The notes: generated by a model from the letters alone, not told the origin. A DNA stretch of 58,193 nt from UBA2266 sp964406945 (GCA_964406945.1 CAYOTO010000021.1:1-58193); one strand, 5' to 3'. Shown: positions 36,038-45,613, numbered from the stretch's first letter. Numbers and translations: made by a program.

Positions 36038-37447
36038 TCATTGCCCGGCGTCGAGCCAGTGGAGGCTCAGTATGCCGAGGTCGACAAAATCGACCCGACA
36101 GTCCCCGTTGATATCGCCCGCCACGATCGTTTCACACGGCGGCCCGCCAAACCAGCTCTTACTCGCCTGGGCCGTCCCGCCGTACGCACCCATATTAACC
36201 CGCCCGCCGTTGGGAAACGGCTCGGCCCCGATCGACCACATCGGATCACCCGCATCGACGCACGGACTCGTCCTCTCGTCCTTCACCCAACGCCCCTCGT
36301 CCGCATCCCATCGCCCGCCCTGTGACATCAGATGTAAGTCCCCGCCTTCGGCATCCACGAAACAAGGATCGACAACGAGCGTGTTCTCCGCGAACCACCA
36401 GTCGCTCTGCAGTATATTGTACGCAACGTCTTTATCCGGGAAGCCGCATTTTGCATACGGAGAGAATTCGATTTCCGGCTCGGAATTGTTCCACATAATA
36501 CTGTTGCGAACGACACCCTTGTTCCCAAATGCCCCGGCAATGTGCACTGCAGAGCCCCGGTTGGTGCTGCCGGAGATATTGCCGTAAAAAGTGCAGTTCA
36601 TCACAGTGACTGTATAATGCCAGATGTCGCAGCCAAGCTGAACATCTATTGCGCCCGCACCCGTGGCACCGGTGTTGTCGACAAATATGCAGTTCTTGAT
36701 TGTCGGCCACGCACGGTTGGCCATGATTGCGCCGTTCAGACCGCTCTCGGTGTAAGCGCCCCGGATTGTGAAGCCCTGTATCTGCGACCTCCAGGTTTCT
36801 GCGGATTGAAGAATAAAAGCTCGATGCAGTTCTTCAGGCGAGCCGTTGCAGTCGATTATGCAGTTGGCCGGCCCGTTTGCACTGCGGACTGTAATCGCCT
36901 TGCCCATAAAGTCGATATCCCGATTGCCGTCACCGGTATACACGCCATCGGCGACGACAACCGTGTCCAGGTCGTTCGCGTCTTCTACCGCGGCCTGAAT
37001 CGTCGCATATTGACTCGGCACATGCAGTTGCCTGGCCGCGCCGCCGCTGTAGCACAGGTACACCATAGTGTAATCTTCACCCGCCGAACCGCCACCTTCA
37101 TACTTTCGACCGAATAGGAGCATAGACTTATAATAGCCCGGCGTCAACTGCGACACATCCGCCCCGACCGCGACTATGGTTTGCCCCCCTGGACTCGTCC
37201 CGTTGGCTGGGGTGACCTTCAACCAGGCAGCTTCGCTTTGTGCCGACCATGTAAAGGTTTTGTTGTAGAAAGTCTCGATGTTCATCAGCGCCGGCTCCGG
37301 ATCGACGCCCGATTGCGATGACTCCAGTGCGATCCACTCGAACGGTCTCAATTCGACAACGTCTCCAGTGCCTGCCCCGACTGTTCCATTAACCAGGCAA
37401 ACCAGGACCATCCCCACAAACGCCGCTCTAAACTTGCTGCCACACAT
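36038..37447 (-). CDS. Secreted right-handed beta-helix protein with dockerin-like tail
   Basis: 469 residues from ATG 37447, with GGGGAG five nt upstream; the frame is open 19 codons more. Signal peptide, then a BACON-like Ig domain (EAAWLKVTPANGTSPGG), then a parallel beta-helix of the pectate-lyase-like kind (QYATIQAAVEDANDLDTVVV, IKNCIFVDNTGATGAGAI, NCTFYGNISG), and a C-terminal dockerin-type EF-hand repeat (GDINGDCRVDFVDLGILS). It probably binds or cleaves polysaccharide outside the cell or on its surface. Confidence 0.85.
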   Translation of the reverse strand: MCGSKFRAAFVGMVLVCLVNGTVGAGTGDVVELRPFEWIALESSQSGVDPEPALMNIETFYNKTFTWSAQSEAAWLKVTPANGTSPGGQTIVAVGADVSQLTPGYYKSMLLFGRKYEGGGSAGEDYTMVYLCYSGGAARQLHVPSQYATIQAAVEDANDLDTVVVADGVYTGDGNRDIDFMGKAITVRSANGPANCIIDCNGSPEELHRAFILQSAETWRSQIQGFTIRGAYTESGLNGAIMANRAWPTIKNCIFVDNTGATGAGAIDVQLGCDIWHYTVTVMNCTFYGNISGSTNRGSAVHIAGAFGNKGVVRNSIMWNNSEPEIEFSPYAKCGFPDKDVAYNILQSDWWFAENTLVVDPCFVDAEGGDLHLMSQGGRWDADEGRWVKDERTSPCVDAGDPMWSIGAEPFPNGGRVNMGAYGGTAQASKSWFGGPPCETIVAGDINGDCRVDFVDLGILSLHWLDAGQ

Positions 37448-37726
37448 TTTTGCTCCCCTTTCTGCCACGTTCACTCCGTACCCCCACATTTTCCAATTAT
37501 CCACTCATATTAGTGTCTCGATAGTACCACTTTGTTGCAATTTTTCAAAGAAACAAGTCGTAATTTCGCCAGAGCGTATCGTTTTTTGGCCCACCGTCAG
37601 GATTTTCTCGGCAAGAGCCCCGATTTCGAGGCATTTTCGGCTTTAATGCCCTTCGTTAGCAACTTCGAACGGCGAGAAAGCTTGTAAGTACTTGATTTGG
37701 AGTAAGTTAGAGATTATTCTGTTTCC
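37448..37726. other. Divergent intergenic region at the strand-skew switch
   Basis: 279 bp, AT-richer than its surroundings, between the minus-strand beta-helix gene and plus-strand mtaB. One near-consensus DnaA box (TTATCCACT, 37497-37505) is present. The + strand is C-rich in genes to the left and G-rich in mtaB and, beyond the phage-like element, to the right. Confidence 0.5.
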
Positions 37727-39271
37727 ATGAACACAAAGGCTAAGACATTTTCGCTGGTTACGCTGGGGTGCAAGGTCAATCAGTATGAGGGTCAGCAGGT
37801 TCGGCAGTTGCTGGAATCGCTGGGGCTTGTGCGGGTGGGGTTTGACTGCGCGGCGGATGTGGCGGTGGTCAATACCTGCTGCGTAACGCATACGGCCTCG
37901 GCCAAGTGCAGACAGCACATAAACAAGGCCAGAAAGCTCAATAACAAGGCCGAAATCGTGGTTTGCGGCTGTCTGCCGAGGGTAGAGACCGGCGAACTCA
38001 AGACCGGCGAAAAGCTGCATCTGGTCGGGGCCGACGACAGTCTGGCAGAGGTTGTAGAAGGGATCGTGGGCAAGAAACGGGGTGCTTCGGGCGGTCATGA
38101 GGCAGGCCTGGGGCGATGTAAGGTAAGGTCTGACAAGGAGTTGCAGTCCGGCGACGAAGCCAACCGCGCGGTAACAGCTACTGGCGAGGGGCAGGAGCAA
38201 GTAGCGCAAGCTGATGGGGCGGAGCAGGGAGCTGATGCGGTTGGGGGCGGTTGTGCGGGGGAGGGGGCGGCTGCTTCCGATGATGCGCGAGGGCGGACGG
38301 AGGCTCGTAAGTCGGGTCTCGGTAACGGTTTAAGGTTGGGGCTGTTGCGGTCGTTTTCGGGGCATACGCGGGCGTTCTTAAAGGTTCAGGATGGGTGCGA
38401 CGGGTACTGCACTTACTGTATTGTGCCCAAGACCAGGGCCCGGTTGAGCAGCAAGCCGGTCGCTGAGGTGGTTGGCGAGGCCGAGGCGCTGGCGACGGCC
38501 GGGCATAAGGAAATTGTCGTAAGTGGGGTGTTTCTAGGGGCTTACGGGCTGGATACCGTGCGGCGGAGAAGGTGGGAAACGGAGCATAATGACGGGCTGG
38601 CGGAGTTACTGGAGGTGCTGGCGAAGGTTAAAGGCCTGGAGCGGGTTCGGCTGAGTTCGCTGGAGCCGGGGGATGTAACCGAGCGGCTGGTGGAGACGCT
38701 GGCGAATAATCGTAACATCATGCCGCACCTGCACTTATCGCTTCAGTCCGGCTCAGACGCGGTGCTCAGGAGGATGGTGCGGCAGTACAGGTCGGGTGAA
38801 TTTCTGGAGAAGGTTCGAATGCTGAAGGAGCGGCTGGATCGGCCGGCGATAACTACGGATGTTATCGTGGGATTTCCGGGTGAGACGGATGCGGATTTCG
38901 AACGGACGGTCGAGGTTGCGCGGGAGGTGGGGTTTGCGAGGATGCATGTATTTCCGTTTTCGGCCAGGAGAGGAACGTCGGCGGCGAAGCTGCAAAATAC
39001 TGTCAATACTGAAGTTATAAAGAAAAGGGCCAAGATCCTGAGGGGGCTGGCGAAGGAACTGGCGGGGGAATTTCGGAGCGGGTTTATCGGTGAAACGGCG
39101 GAGGTCCTGGTGGAGCAGTGCGGCAGAGGATCGAGCGGGCGAAGTGAAAGATACTTCAAAGTATACCTGGATCAGAGGGTAGAGAAGAACGAGATTGTGC
39201 GGGTCAGACTGGTTAAAAACAGGCAAGATGGGGTAGATGGAAAAGTGCTACAGAGGGGATATCCGGTGTAA
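37727..39271 (+). CDS. mtaB: tRNA t6A37 methylthiotransferase MtaB
   Basis: 514 residues. The N-terminal UPF0004 domain has the MtaB signature TLGCKVNQYE and three cluster cysteines (TLGC, NTCC, VCGC). The radical SAM cluster motif CDGYCTYC has Cys224, 228 and 231. A TRAM-like domain closes the protein (ETAEVLVEQ...). It should add a methylthio group to t6A37 of ANN-decoding tRNAs. Odd feature: about 95 low-complexity residues rich in Gly, Ala, Glu and Asp (roughly 116-210) separate the first two domains, making the protein longer than the usual 430-450. No clear ribosome binding site. Confidence 0.92.
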   Translation: MNTKAKTFSLVTLGCKVNQYEGQQVRQLLESLGLVRVGFDCAADVAVVNTCCVTHTASAKCRQHINKARKLNNKAEIVVCGCLPRVETGELKTGEKLHLVGADDSLAEVVEGIVGKKRGASGGHEAGLGRCKVRSDKELQSGDEANRAVTATGEGQEQVAQADGAEQGADAVGGGCAGEGAAASDDARGRTEARKSGLGNGLRLGLLRSFSGHTRAFLKVQDGCDGYCTYCIVPKTRARLSSKPVAEVVGEAEALATAGHKEIVVSGVFLGAYGLDTVRRRRWETEHNDGLAELLEVLAKVKGLERVRLSSLEPGDVTERLVETLANNRNIMPHLHLSLQSGSDAVLRRMVRQYRSGEFLEKVRMLKERLDRPAITTDVIVGFPGETDADFERTVEVAREVGFARMHVFPFSARRGTSAAKLQNTVNTEVIKKRAKILRGLAKELAGEFRSGFIGETAEVLVEQCGRGSSGRSERYFKVYLDQRVEKNEIVRVRLVKNRQDGVDGKVLQRGYPV

Positions 39272-39344
39272 AGATAGGAAAGAAAACGGGGTATTGCGAC
39301 ACCTGGTTAATAGGACAAAAATTCGCTGAAAAAAATTTGTTTTC

Positions 39345-39374
39345 TTGTAAGTGGTTGAGGGGCAGGCGGTTACA
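39345..39374 (+). repeat. Direct repeat TTGTAAG-N11-CAGGC-N2-TTACA, left copy
   Basis: Same pattern and spacing as 47347-47376, in the same orientation, one copy outside each end of the element's gene block. Could be an attachment-site pair of a tyrosine recombinase. Confidence 0.5.
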
Positions 39375-39463
39375 AAAGACGTCACTTAAAAAAGGGGGTG
39401 TTTCAAAACGGTTCCAAAATGCGCCTAAATTCGACGAATTTTGCCAATGTAGTGCGCGACGCA

Positions 39464-39493
39464 AAATGGCAGTCAGCGCACGTAAATGGCAGT
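39464..39493 (+). repeat. Two AAATGGCAGT motifs, left end
   Basis: ATGGCAGT at 39466-39473 and 39486-39493, exactly 20 bp apart. Inverted counterparts lie at the right end (47916-48082). Confidence 0.65.
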
Positions 39494-39605
39494 GGAAATA
39501 GACCACATACATACGGACCTCTCCCGCGTCCTCACAGTCCCATTCTCGAAAATGGGACGGCTTTAGAGGCCGTACACCTCGCCCCCAGTCGTTAGCTCCT
39601 GGCGG

Positions 39606-40019
39606 TCAGGCGTGCCTCATACACTCCTGGCGGAACTTGTCCAGCCCGCACTCGCGGAACTTCACCCATAACCTCCCTATGGCCGTTTTGCTGGTGCTGA
39701 AGCCATGCTCAGCCTTCAGAATAGCAGCCGTATCTTCGGTACTCGTGCCCCTCAGATATTTAAGAAGCACCAGCTTGTCTAATCCGGCCCTCACCAGTGG
39801 CGACTGGCACGGCCGGACACCCCAAACCCGCTCCGAGTATCGCTCCCAGGCAATCGCCAGCGCATCCTGCATATTACCGGCAGCCTTCGCCGCCTGCAGG
39901 TCCTGGGCGGCTGTCTCGCGGAATACGTGCATAAGATTAAGCACGCCCTGCAACGTCGGCGATTCGCACGTAATTCGCCCGTCGGGCGTATCGAGAACAC
40001 ACTTGTATGGGTCAACCAT
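39606..40019 (-). CDS. Phage-element protein with HTH-like C-terminus
   Basis: 137 residues, not named. The C-terminal half (LRGTSTEDTAAILKAEHGFS followed by TSKTAIGRLW) reads like a helix-turn-helix. The N-terminus has a small beta segment. GGAGG precedes the ATG. It is the last gene of the minus-strand phage block. Confidence 0.6.
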   Translation of the reverse strand: MVDPYKCVLDTPDGRITCESPTLQGVLNLMHVFRETAAQDLQAAKAAGNMQDALAIAWERYSERVWGVRPCQSPLVRAGLDKLVLLKYLRGTSTEDTAAILKAEHGFSTSKTAIGRLWVKFRECGLDKFRQECMRHA

Positions 40020-40022
40020 CAG

Positions 40023-40472
40023 TCACACCTCCAAAGGCATCCGCCCGACGATAGCTTCGACGGTTTGCTGTCTGGTGTTCGCGGGCAAGGCGTCCAGTGC
40101 CCGCTTGATTCGCTCCATATTCTCCGCCCGCGTCGGCTGCGTTACTGCGTACAAATGCGGGTTTTCCCGCCTGGCGGCCTGCGGAATACCTCCAAATTTT
40201 TCCACTGCCTCGCGGATCGCCCGTACTCCTGTCGAGCTGCAAGCCTCCAACCACCTCCACAGCTCACATTCGCCCGGCGGCCGTGCGGCCGCGCCCTTGC
40301 CGATGGCCGTTCGATCCATCGCCCGCAGCTTGGTCCCCGCCGGCGACAGCGGAGTGTCAAGCCAGAGAACCAGCTTTGTTAATGCGATGTTCACGTAGCC
40401 CAGCAGCCACAGCAGACTCAAAACCGGCACTTGCAATATTAACATAACCGCCATTTTCGGACGTGTATTCAT
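40023..40472 (-). CDS. Phage-element protein with N-terminal membrane helix
   Basis: 149 residues. One hydrophobic N-terminal segment (MLILQVPVLSLLWLLGYVNIAL) and a helical basic soluble part. A holin or membrane-linked role is possible but unsupported. Its ATG overlaps the stop of the preceding gene (ATGA). Confidence 0.6.
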   Translation of the reverse strand: MNTRPKMAVMLILQVPVLSLLWLLGYVNIALTKLVLWLDTPLSPAGTKLRAMDRTAIGKGAAARPPGECELWRWLEACSSTGVRAIREAVEKFGGIPQAARRENPHLYAVTQPTRAENMERIKRALDALPANTRQQTVEAIVGRMPLEV

Positions 40473-40963
40473 GGTCGATTCTCCATTAAGGCAGCTTCCG
40501 CCGCCCGGAACTTGAATGTTATTTCGCCATCACGATAAACAAACCTGCCAAACCGAAACGTCTTCTGAAACCTGCGCCCCGGCTCGACATTGGCTTCCAG
40601 GAACGCCAGCAGCATAGCCCCCAGCCGATTGCAATGAACGCAAACCTCGTTTGTGCGGTCGGCATATTCCGACCTTGCCCGCTCCACAATTGCCCTGTAC
40701 GCCCGGCCCTCGCGATCCAGCACATACCGGCCCTTCGCCAGTTCCCGAATGACCGACTCCAGTTGTTCCCACGAGTCGATCCCCCGGGCCCTGCGAGCCC
40801 GCCCCTTCAGGTGCATACCCTCGGCTGCCCGCAAACACGTCTTGCACCGCCTCGTCAATCCGTCCGGCCGTTCCGGGTCTCTGTCGTATTCCTGCAAATC
40901 TCGCCATAAATTGCACTCAGGACATCGTTTTTCAGTTACCGTTTCAAGCTCGAATAAACCCAT
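40469..40963 (-). CDS. Phage-element zinc-finger protein
   Basis: 164 residues. CPEC...CKTC in the first 45 residues and CVHC near 107 suggest zinc binding, similar to small HNH-like phage proteins, but a catalytic HNH is not seen. GGGGAA precedes the ATG at 40963. Overlaps the next gene by 4 nt. Confidence 0.62.
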   Translation of the reverse strand: MGLFELETVTEKRCPECNLWRDLQEYDRDPERPDGLTRRCKTCLRAAEGMHLKGRARRARGIDSWEQLESVIRELAKGRYVLDREGRAYRAIVERARSEYADRTNEVCVHCNRLGAMLLAFLEANVEPGRRFQKTFRFGRFVYRDGEITFKFRAAEAALMENRP

Positions 40964-40989
40964 TTTATTCCCCGCTTAAAACAACCTTA

Positions 40990-42459
40990 CTAATCAGAAA
41001 AAGCACGGTCCCCGATACCCATGTCCACCGGGTCGGTTCCGTACGTCGGCTGAAAAATGTGATTTTGCACGTAATTGATCACAACCGGCTCGTTCGTATT
41101 GTTCGGGTCGGCCGGTACATCATTAGGGTCTCGCCGTGGCCCCAACAGCGGCGGATCTTCGCGCGGCGGATCTTCGCGCATCAGATCCACCCCCTTGTTG
41201 TACTTGTCAAATTCCCCCGGATCCCACCCCCAATTGCGCTTCTGCTTTTCGCCCCACAGTCGAAGGGCGATTTCATACTCTTCGCGGCCATGCTCTCGCA
41301 GCCGATGTTCTAATTCCTTCAAGTGAACATCCCACCGCAAGGCGTCGATGTCGTTGCCTTTCTGGTTTTCAATCATCACGTCCAGCTCGCGGCGGCGCTC
41401 TTCCAGCATCGCCACCTCATCCCCTTCCATGATTTTCTTGAGCCTGTCGCGCGTAATATCAATGTCCGCCCGATCAACCGCAGCCACGGATTCGACCGTC
41501 CGATTCATCGCCTGAGGTTGTCGAAGCATCGACAACAGCAAAGCGGCGTTTTCCTTGCCCGCCAGCGTTTCAGCTTCGCTCAGGCCGAAACGTCCCTGCT
41601 CGGCCCGCTTTGACAGAACCTCAATCTGCCGTTGGAATTCCATATCTTCGTCGATGCCCACAGAATCAAGCATCTCCTGGCTTTCCGGCGTCCCCCTGCC
41701 TTGCAGCGCCATAAAGATATTCCGCATCGCGACAGTCGCCCGCGACGGGTCTTTCGTCCGCGTCGTAGCATAGGCCCACAGCCCGGCAGCTTCGGCCCCG
41801 GTCATTCCCGCCGCCAGCCCCATCGGCAAAAACTCAGGCATATACTGAGCCACCTGCGACAAATTGGCGCCCGCCTTATCCATCGTCTGCCGGATAACAT
41901 TCTGGACCTTGTTAATGTCGGTTTCGCCGGTCTCTTTGGCATACAAGGAAAACATTTCGATAATGCTCTTTAGGTCCGAGTCCGGCTCCATCCGGCCCAG
42001 CTCGCTCGCCTCCTGCATGATCCCGGCCTTCTGCTTTTCGCTCAATCCGGCGCTCTTGCTTTCGAGGCTGTACCAGGCTTCGGCAACTTCTTCATAAGGC
42101 CGCTTGCCCAACTGTGCGTAGTATGCGACCTCTTTTCGGGCCTCCGGGTGTCGCTGGAAAAAATCTCCCATTCCCTGCAACGCCAGCAGCTTCCGCTGGT
42201 GTTGAGCCGCTATCTCAGCGTGTTCTTCCATCGCGCGGGCGTTTACGTCCAGGGCCTTCTTAATCCCCCTCAGAACCGCCGTGATCCCGACAGCCGCACT
42301 CACCCACGACGCTATCGACTTAGCAAAGCCGCCGAACGACCGCCCGCTCTTCTCGGCGGACTTGCCAACATCCTTCACCGAATCGCTCGTCTTGTCGATC
42401 TCCCGACGCGCCCGATCCGTCCCCTTGGTCTTGATATGTATATTGACGTTCTTGCTCAT
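40990..42459 (-). CDS. Short tail tape-measure-like protein
   Basis: 489 residues. The N-terminus (VNIHIKTKGTDRARREIDKT) and the region MTGAEAAGLWAYATTRTKDP with SRATVAMRNIFMALQGRG resemble tape-measure proteins of siphophages. A hydrophobic stretch lies near 50-65. It is short for the family, and no tail tube or adaptor genes accompany it. The C-terminal part is Pro/Asp rich. Confidence 0.75.
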   Translation of the reverse strand: MSKNVNIHIKTKGTDRARREIDKTSDSVKDVGKSAEKSGRSFGGFAKSIASWVSAAVGITAVLRGIKKALDVNARAMEEHAEIAAQHQRKLLALQGMGDFFQRHPEARKEVAYYAQLGKRPYEEVAEAWYSLESKSAGLSEKQKAGIMQEASELGRMEPDSDLKSIIEMFSLYAKETGETDINKVQNVIRQTMDKAGANLSQVAQYMPEFLPMGLAAGMTGAEAAGLWAYATTRTKDPSRATVAMRNIFMALQGRGTPESQEMLDSVGIDEDMEFQRQIEVLSKRAEQGRFGLSEAETLAGKENAALLLSMLRQPQAMNRTVESVAAVDRADIDITRDRLKKIMEGDEVAMLEERRRELDVMIENQKGNDIDALRWDVHLKELEHRLREHGREEYEIALRLWGEKQKRNWGWDPGEFDKYNKGVDLMREDPPREDPPLLGPRRDPNDVPADPNNTNEPVVINYVQNHIFQPTYGTDPVDMGIGDRAFSD

Positions 42460-42530
42460 TGACAGTCACTCACAAAATCAGGCGGGGGGCCGGTTTATTC
42501 GACAGTCCGGCCCCCGCCCGGTAAACAACC

Positions 42531-43721
42531 TTACGAAGCAGCAGTGATCAAGCCGACAATCGGCCCGGCCTCACTGGTGTCACCCACGCCATAAGCGTTG
42601 ATGTCGATGCGTTCAATTGCACGAATTGCAATCAAATCCTGCGAGAAATACGGATGCGGCGACTTCACGATGTCCAGGGCCTTACGCTCGCCCAGGTACG
42701 CTCCGAGTTCGAGGTCGCCGAGCAACGCACAAATCTGTGAGTTCGCTTCGGTCTTCGGCATCGCCGCCGTGAATTCGACCGGATAGCCCATAAAATGCCG
42801 CTGTTTCACCGCGCTGAGGATCGCGAACATGTCCGCAGCCCCGGCGGCAAGTGCCAAAGGATGCATGACATTCCAGTAAAACTGCTTTGAGCAGTACCAC
42901 TTGGCGTTCCCGTCGGCATCCTCCGGCAGCAGCGCCGCCGTCGCCTCGAAATCACCCAGGTCCAACTCCGACCAGGCGTTCCCGGTGCCGACATGCAGGC
43001 CCTCGATATTGCCGATTGTATTATCGACGCCCAGCAGGGCCGAACAAATCCCGGTCATGCCGAAGTAAGTGTCCGTCCCGTCGCCGACGAAGCCGATCTC
43101 ATCCTCGACTTTCGCCATCGACCGCGTGACGGATATGCCCACAATCTCGCCCATCCCGACAATCGAATCTTCATCCAGTTCCGACGTGATCGCGCACAGG
43201 GCCGCCAGCTTTTGCGCGGCCATCTGGACGAGCTTGAAAGACATATCGCTCTGCGTGATCGCGGCCCCTTCGCCCGGCGAGTAGATCGTAAGATCGGCCG
43301 CCACGGCAGGAACGTGCAGCTTCTCACTGCCCATTTGTACCGTCATAGCATTCCGACGAAACGTCCCGTATCGCCCCAGCCGGTCGATCAGCCAGGTCGC
43401 CAGTTCCTCGGGAACCGTAAAGCCGCCGGTAGCCCCGGATGATTCGCTCATCGTTTTCTCGGCCAATTCGCTCTTGCCCACAGTGTGGGCCAGAACATTC
43501 GCGAAATCGCGGGCCATAACATCGTCCCGCCAGAACCCGTGATACGTCTCGTCACGTACACTGCGGCCCATCAGCGTGCGGCCGTATTTCGCGAGCTTGT
43601 TTAGCACGTTGTCCAGGCCGTTTTCGAGTTCTTCGCGGCTCTGTTCCACGGCTTTCAGCCGCTTATCGACAGAACCGAAAGCCGTTTGCATACTCTGCTT
43701 TTCTTCTAAAGTTAAAGGCAT
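42531..43721 (-). CDS. HK97-family major capsid protein
   Basis: 396 residues. An N-terminal coiled delta-domain (about 1-75) precedes the HK97 fold: SSGATGGFTVPEELATWLID, then a P-domain with AQKLAALCAITSELDEDS and the conserved EDEIGFVGDGTDTYFGM. Length and layout are normal. It lies downstream of the protease in standard phage order. AAAGGG precedes the ATG. Confidence 0.93.
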   Translation of the reverse strand: MPLTLEEKQSMQTAFGSVDKRLKAVEQSREELENGLDNVLNKLAKYGRTLMGRSVRDETYHGFWRDDVMARDFANVLAHTVGKSELAEKTMSESSGATGGFTVPEELATWLIDRLGRYGTFRRNAMTVQMGSEKLHVPAVAADLTIYSPGEGAAITQSDMSFKLVQMAAQKLAALCAITSELDEDSIVGMGEIVGISVTRSMAKVEDEIGFVGDGTDTYFGMTGICSALLGVDNTIGNIEGLHVGTGNAWSELDLGDFEATAALLPEDADGNAKWYCSKQFYWNVMHPLALAAGAADMFAILSAVKQRHFMGYPVEFTAAMPKTEANSQICALLGDLELGAYLGERKALDIVKSPHPYFSQDLIAIRAIERIDINAYGVGDTSEAGPIVGLITAAS

Positions 43722-43900
43722 CGTAAATCCCTTTCAGATACCGTTCGTTACACTTCAAATCCTGGACGGCGGCGCGTCCGCCGCCGTCCCACACTTAAGC
43801 AGCGATTCAAGCGATGTCCCCGAAAGTTTCGACTCGCACAGCAGACGCAGCACGGGGCCGCCGGCGTAAGCCGGATCGAACCGAAACCCACCTTTTACAG

Positions 43901-44698
43901 CTAACTCACAAACTCGAAATCGCCCTCTGAACTATCCGCTAAGCGGCCCTCGGCAGCGGCGATAAATCCGCACGGATCGTCGCCGCCCGTAACACCGGCA
44001 GCCGCCAGAAAATCACACGTCCCTACGTCACCCGCATCGAAATCGTAGAGCAATTCGCCGAACTCGTCACATTCGGCGTCGAAGTCCCGGCCCTCGGCCT
44101 TATATTCGGCCCGGATTTCATCCAGCAGCCGGGCCTCTCGTTTGTCCTCCAGCCAGTCACCGCCGCCGCCTGCCGACCGCACCAGGGCATCGCGATTGCT
44201 CGGCACCGGAACGCAGGAGATCTCCAGCAATTCAACGCGGTCATATACCCGCGTGACTTCGCCGTCGATCCGTTCTTCGTGCCATTCCAGCGGCCTGAAT
44301 CCGACCGAAACCGCCCGCATCGCGCCGTCCCGGTAGAGAATCCAGTAATCCTCAGCCAGCTGAGTCCTGGCAAATTTGATAACCGCCCACAATCCCGCAC
44401 GGTCGATCCAGACCTTCAGGCAATGCCCGACCACCGGCGGCCTTGCATCGGCCGTCCGGTGCGTATGACACGCCAGCACTACCGGATTCTGCAGGTAGAT
44501 CGGCAAATCCTGTTTGAACGCCGACGGCAGCAGGATTTCCCCGTCGCGATCTTTACTCGCACTGCTCGCCAGGACGCGAATCGCCCGCGCCTCTTCGTCG
44601 ATTGATTTCACAGAAATAGGCAAGGCGCAGAAATGCTTCTGCGCCTTGCCCCCGGCCCACCTGCTGAGGCTATTCAAATCGGCATCCTTGCCGCCCAT
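43901..44698 (-). CDS. HK97-family prohead protease
   Basis: 265 residues, S78-type serine protease that trims the capsid delta-domain. VLASSASKDRDGEIL, the catalytic His (CHTHR, 78-80) and Ser131 (RAVSVGF) are visible, and LLEISCVPVPSNRDAL matches the family. The acidic C-terminal 70 residues are extra. AGGAG precedes the ATG. The gap 43722-43900 before the capsid gene contains a strong GC-rich palindrome (GGACGGCGG...CCGCCGTCC). Confidence 0.9.
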   Translation of the reverse strand: MGGKDADLNSLSRWAGGKAQKHFCALPISVKSIDEEARAIRVLASSASKDRDGEILLPSAFKQDLPIYLQNPVVLACHTHRTADARPPVVGHCLKVWIDRAGLWAVIKFARTQLAEDYWILYRDGAMRAVSVGFRPLEWHEERIDGEVTRVYDRVELLEISCVPVPSNRDALVRSAGGGGDWLEDKREARLLDEIRAEYKAEGRDFDAECDEFGELLYDFDAGDVGTCDFLAAAGVTGGDDPCGFIAAAEGRLADSSEGDFEFVS

Positions 44699-44707
44699 AA
44701 AACGCTC

Positions 44708-45613
44708 CTATCTGGCTGCATTCGCGGTCAGCAGCTCATCGGCCGCCCCGCGTAGTTTACGAAAAATCTCCACCTGATCCTGGTAGGGCAGATTACAAAT
44801 TGAATCCAACAGCCCGGCCCGCTCGTGCTCGACCGCATCTTCCAACTGAAACTCTGCATCACGCTGCGGCTGGCGCGCCACCACGGCCTCAAGAATCGCC
44901 CGCTGCTGAGGCGGCCGCCAGGCCTCTAGAACCTCCTCAATTCGCGATACAACGCCCGCAAGCACCTCACCTATCTCCGGGTCCAGTCCGGCCTCCACAG
45001 CCGCTTCCTCGGCCGCGTAGGCGTTTAAATCGGCAATCAGCTCCTCCCGCAAGTCCTTCAGGCAGGCCTCCGCATCGTGAACCAGGTGGCCGCTCGCCAG
45101 CAGTATGTCGCACGCCCATAAACTCAAGGCCCTCGATTCGACCGCCTGGCGTTCGACCTGCTGCTCGATCCTCTCCAGCTGTTCCCATATCGAGCGGCCA
45201 TGTTCGTCGGTAAACTGTGCCGCGATCTCCCGGACCGTCCGACCGCTGGGGAACTTGATCGGCGGCTCCTTATCCTGCCCGGCCTTGCCTTGCAGGTACT
45301 GGTCGGCTATCTCGCCGATTCGCCGCCCGGCCTTCTCGCCCAAACTCTGTGCTGCTTTTTCTAGTGGTTTCACGTTGCACCTCTTTTCCCTGCGCGTAGG
45401 CGCAGAAAAATCGCCGGACAAGGCGGCGGTACTGTGAGGCCCACTAGAGGCCCTGGGGTCGTCACCGACTCCCAATACCGCCGCCAAGCTCGGCGACTTC
45501 TTTTCTGCATCCAAATTGTTCAAGTCTAGTGGTTTCACAGTAGTACTTATACCTGCCCGGCCCCCCGGCGGCAAGTCTTTTTTCTCACAATTTTTTACCG
45601 CTGTCTGGCTCAT
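44708..45613 (-). CDS. Phage-element protein of unknown role
   Basis: 301 residues, mostly helical, with a disordered N-terminus. It does not look like a portal or terminase. TCTAGTGGTTTCAC occurs twice (45359-45373 and 45525-45538), coding VKPLE and VKPLD, so the roughly 165-bp stretch between may be an inserted or duplicated segment. Its ATG overlaps the previous stop (ATGA). It sits just before the protease, where a portal would be expected. Confidence 0.6.
   Translation of the reverse strand: MSQTAVKNCEKKDLPPGGRAGISTTVKPLDLNNLDAEKKSPSLAAVLGVGDDPRASSGPHSTAALSGDFSAPTRREKRCNVKPLEKAAQSLGEKAGRRIGEIADQYLQGKAGQDKEPPIKFPSGRTVREIAAQFTDEHGRSIWEQLERIEQQVERQAVESRALSLWACDILLASGHLVHDAEACLKDLREELIADLNAYAAEEAAVEAGLDPEIGEVLAGVVSRIEEVLEAWRPPQQRAILEAVVARQPQRDAEFQLEDAVEHERAGLLDSICNLPYQDQVEIFRKLRGAADELLTANAAR

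Larger units (their letters stand above)
39272..39605. other. Left edge of the phage-like element, non-coding
   Basis: 334 bp between mtaB and the first element gene. It holds the TTGTAAG repeat copy (39345-39374), two ATGGCAGT motifs and a hairpin GTCCCATT...AATGGGAC near 39536-39557. No gene. Confidence 0.55.

Noticed and set aside
43750..43800. Terminator between protease and capsid genes
   Set aside because: The palindrome is strong but no T-run follows on either strand, and the genes are expected to be co-expressed.
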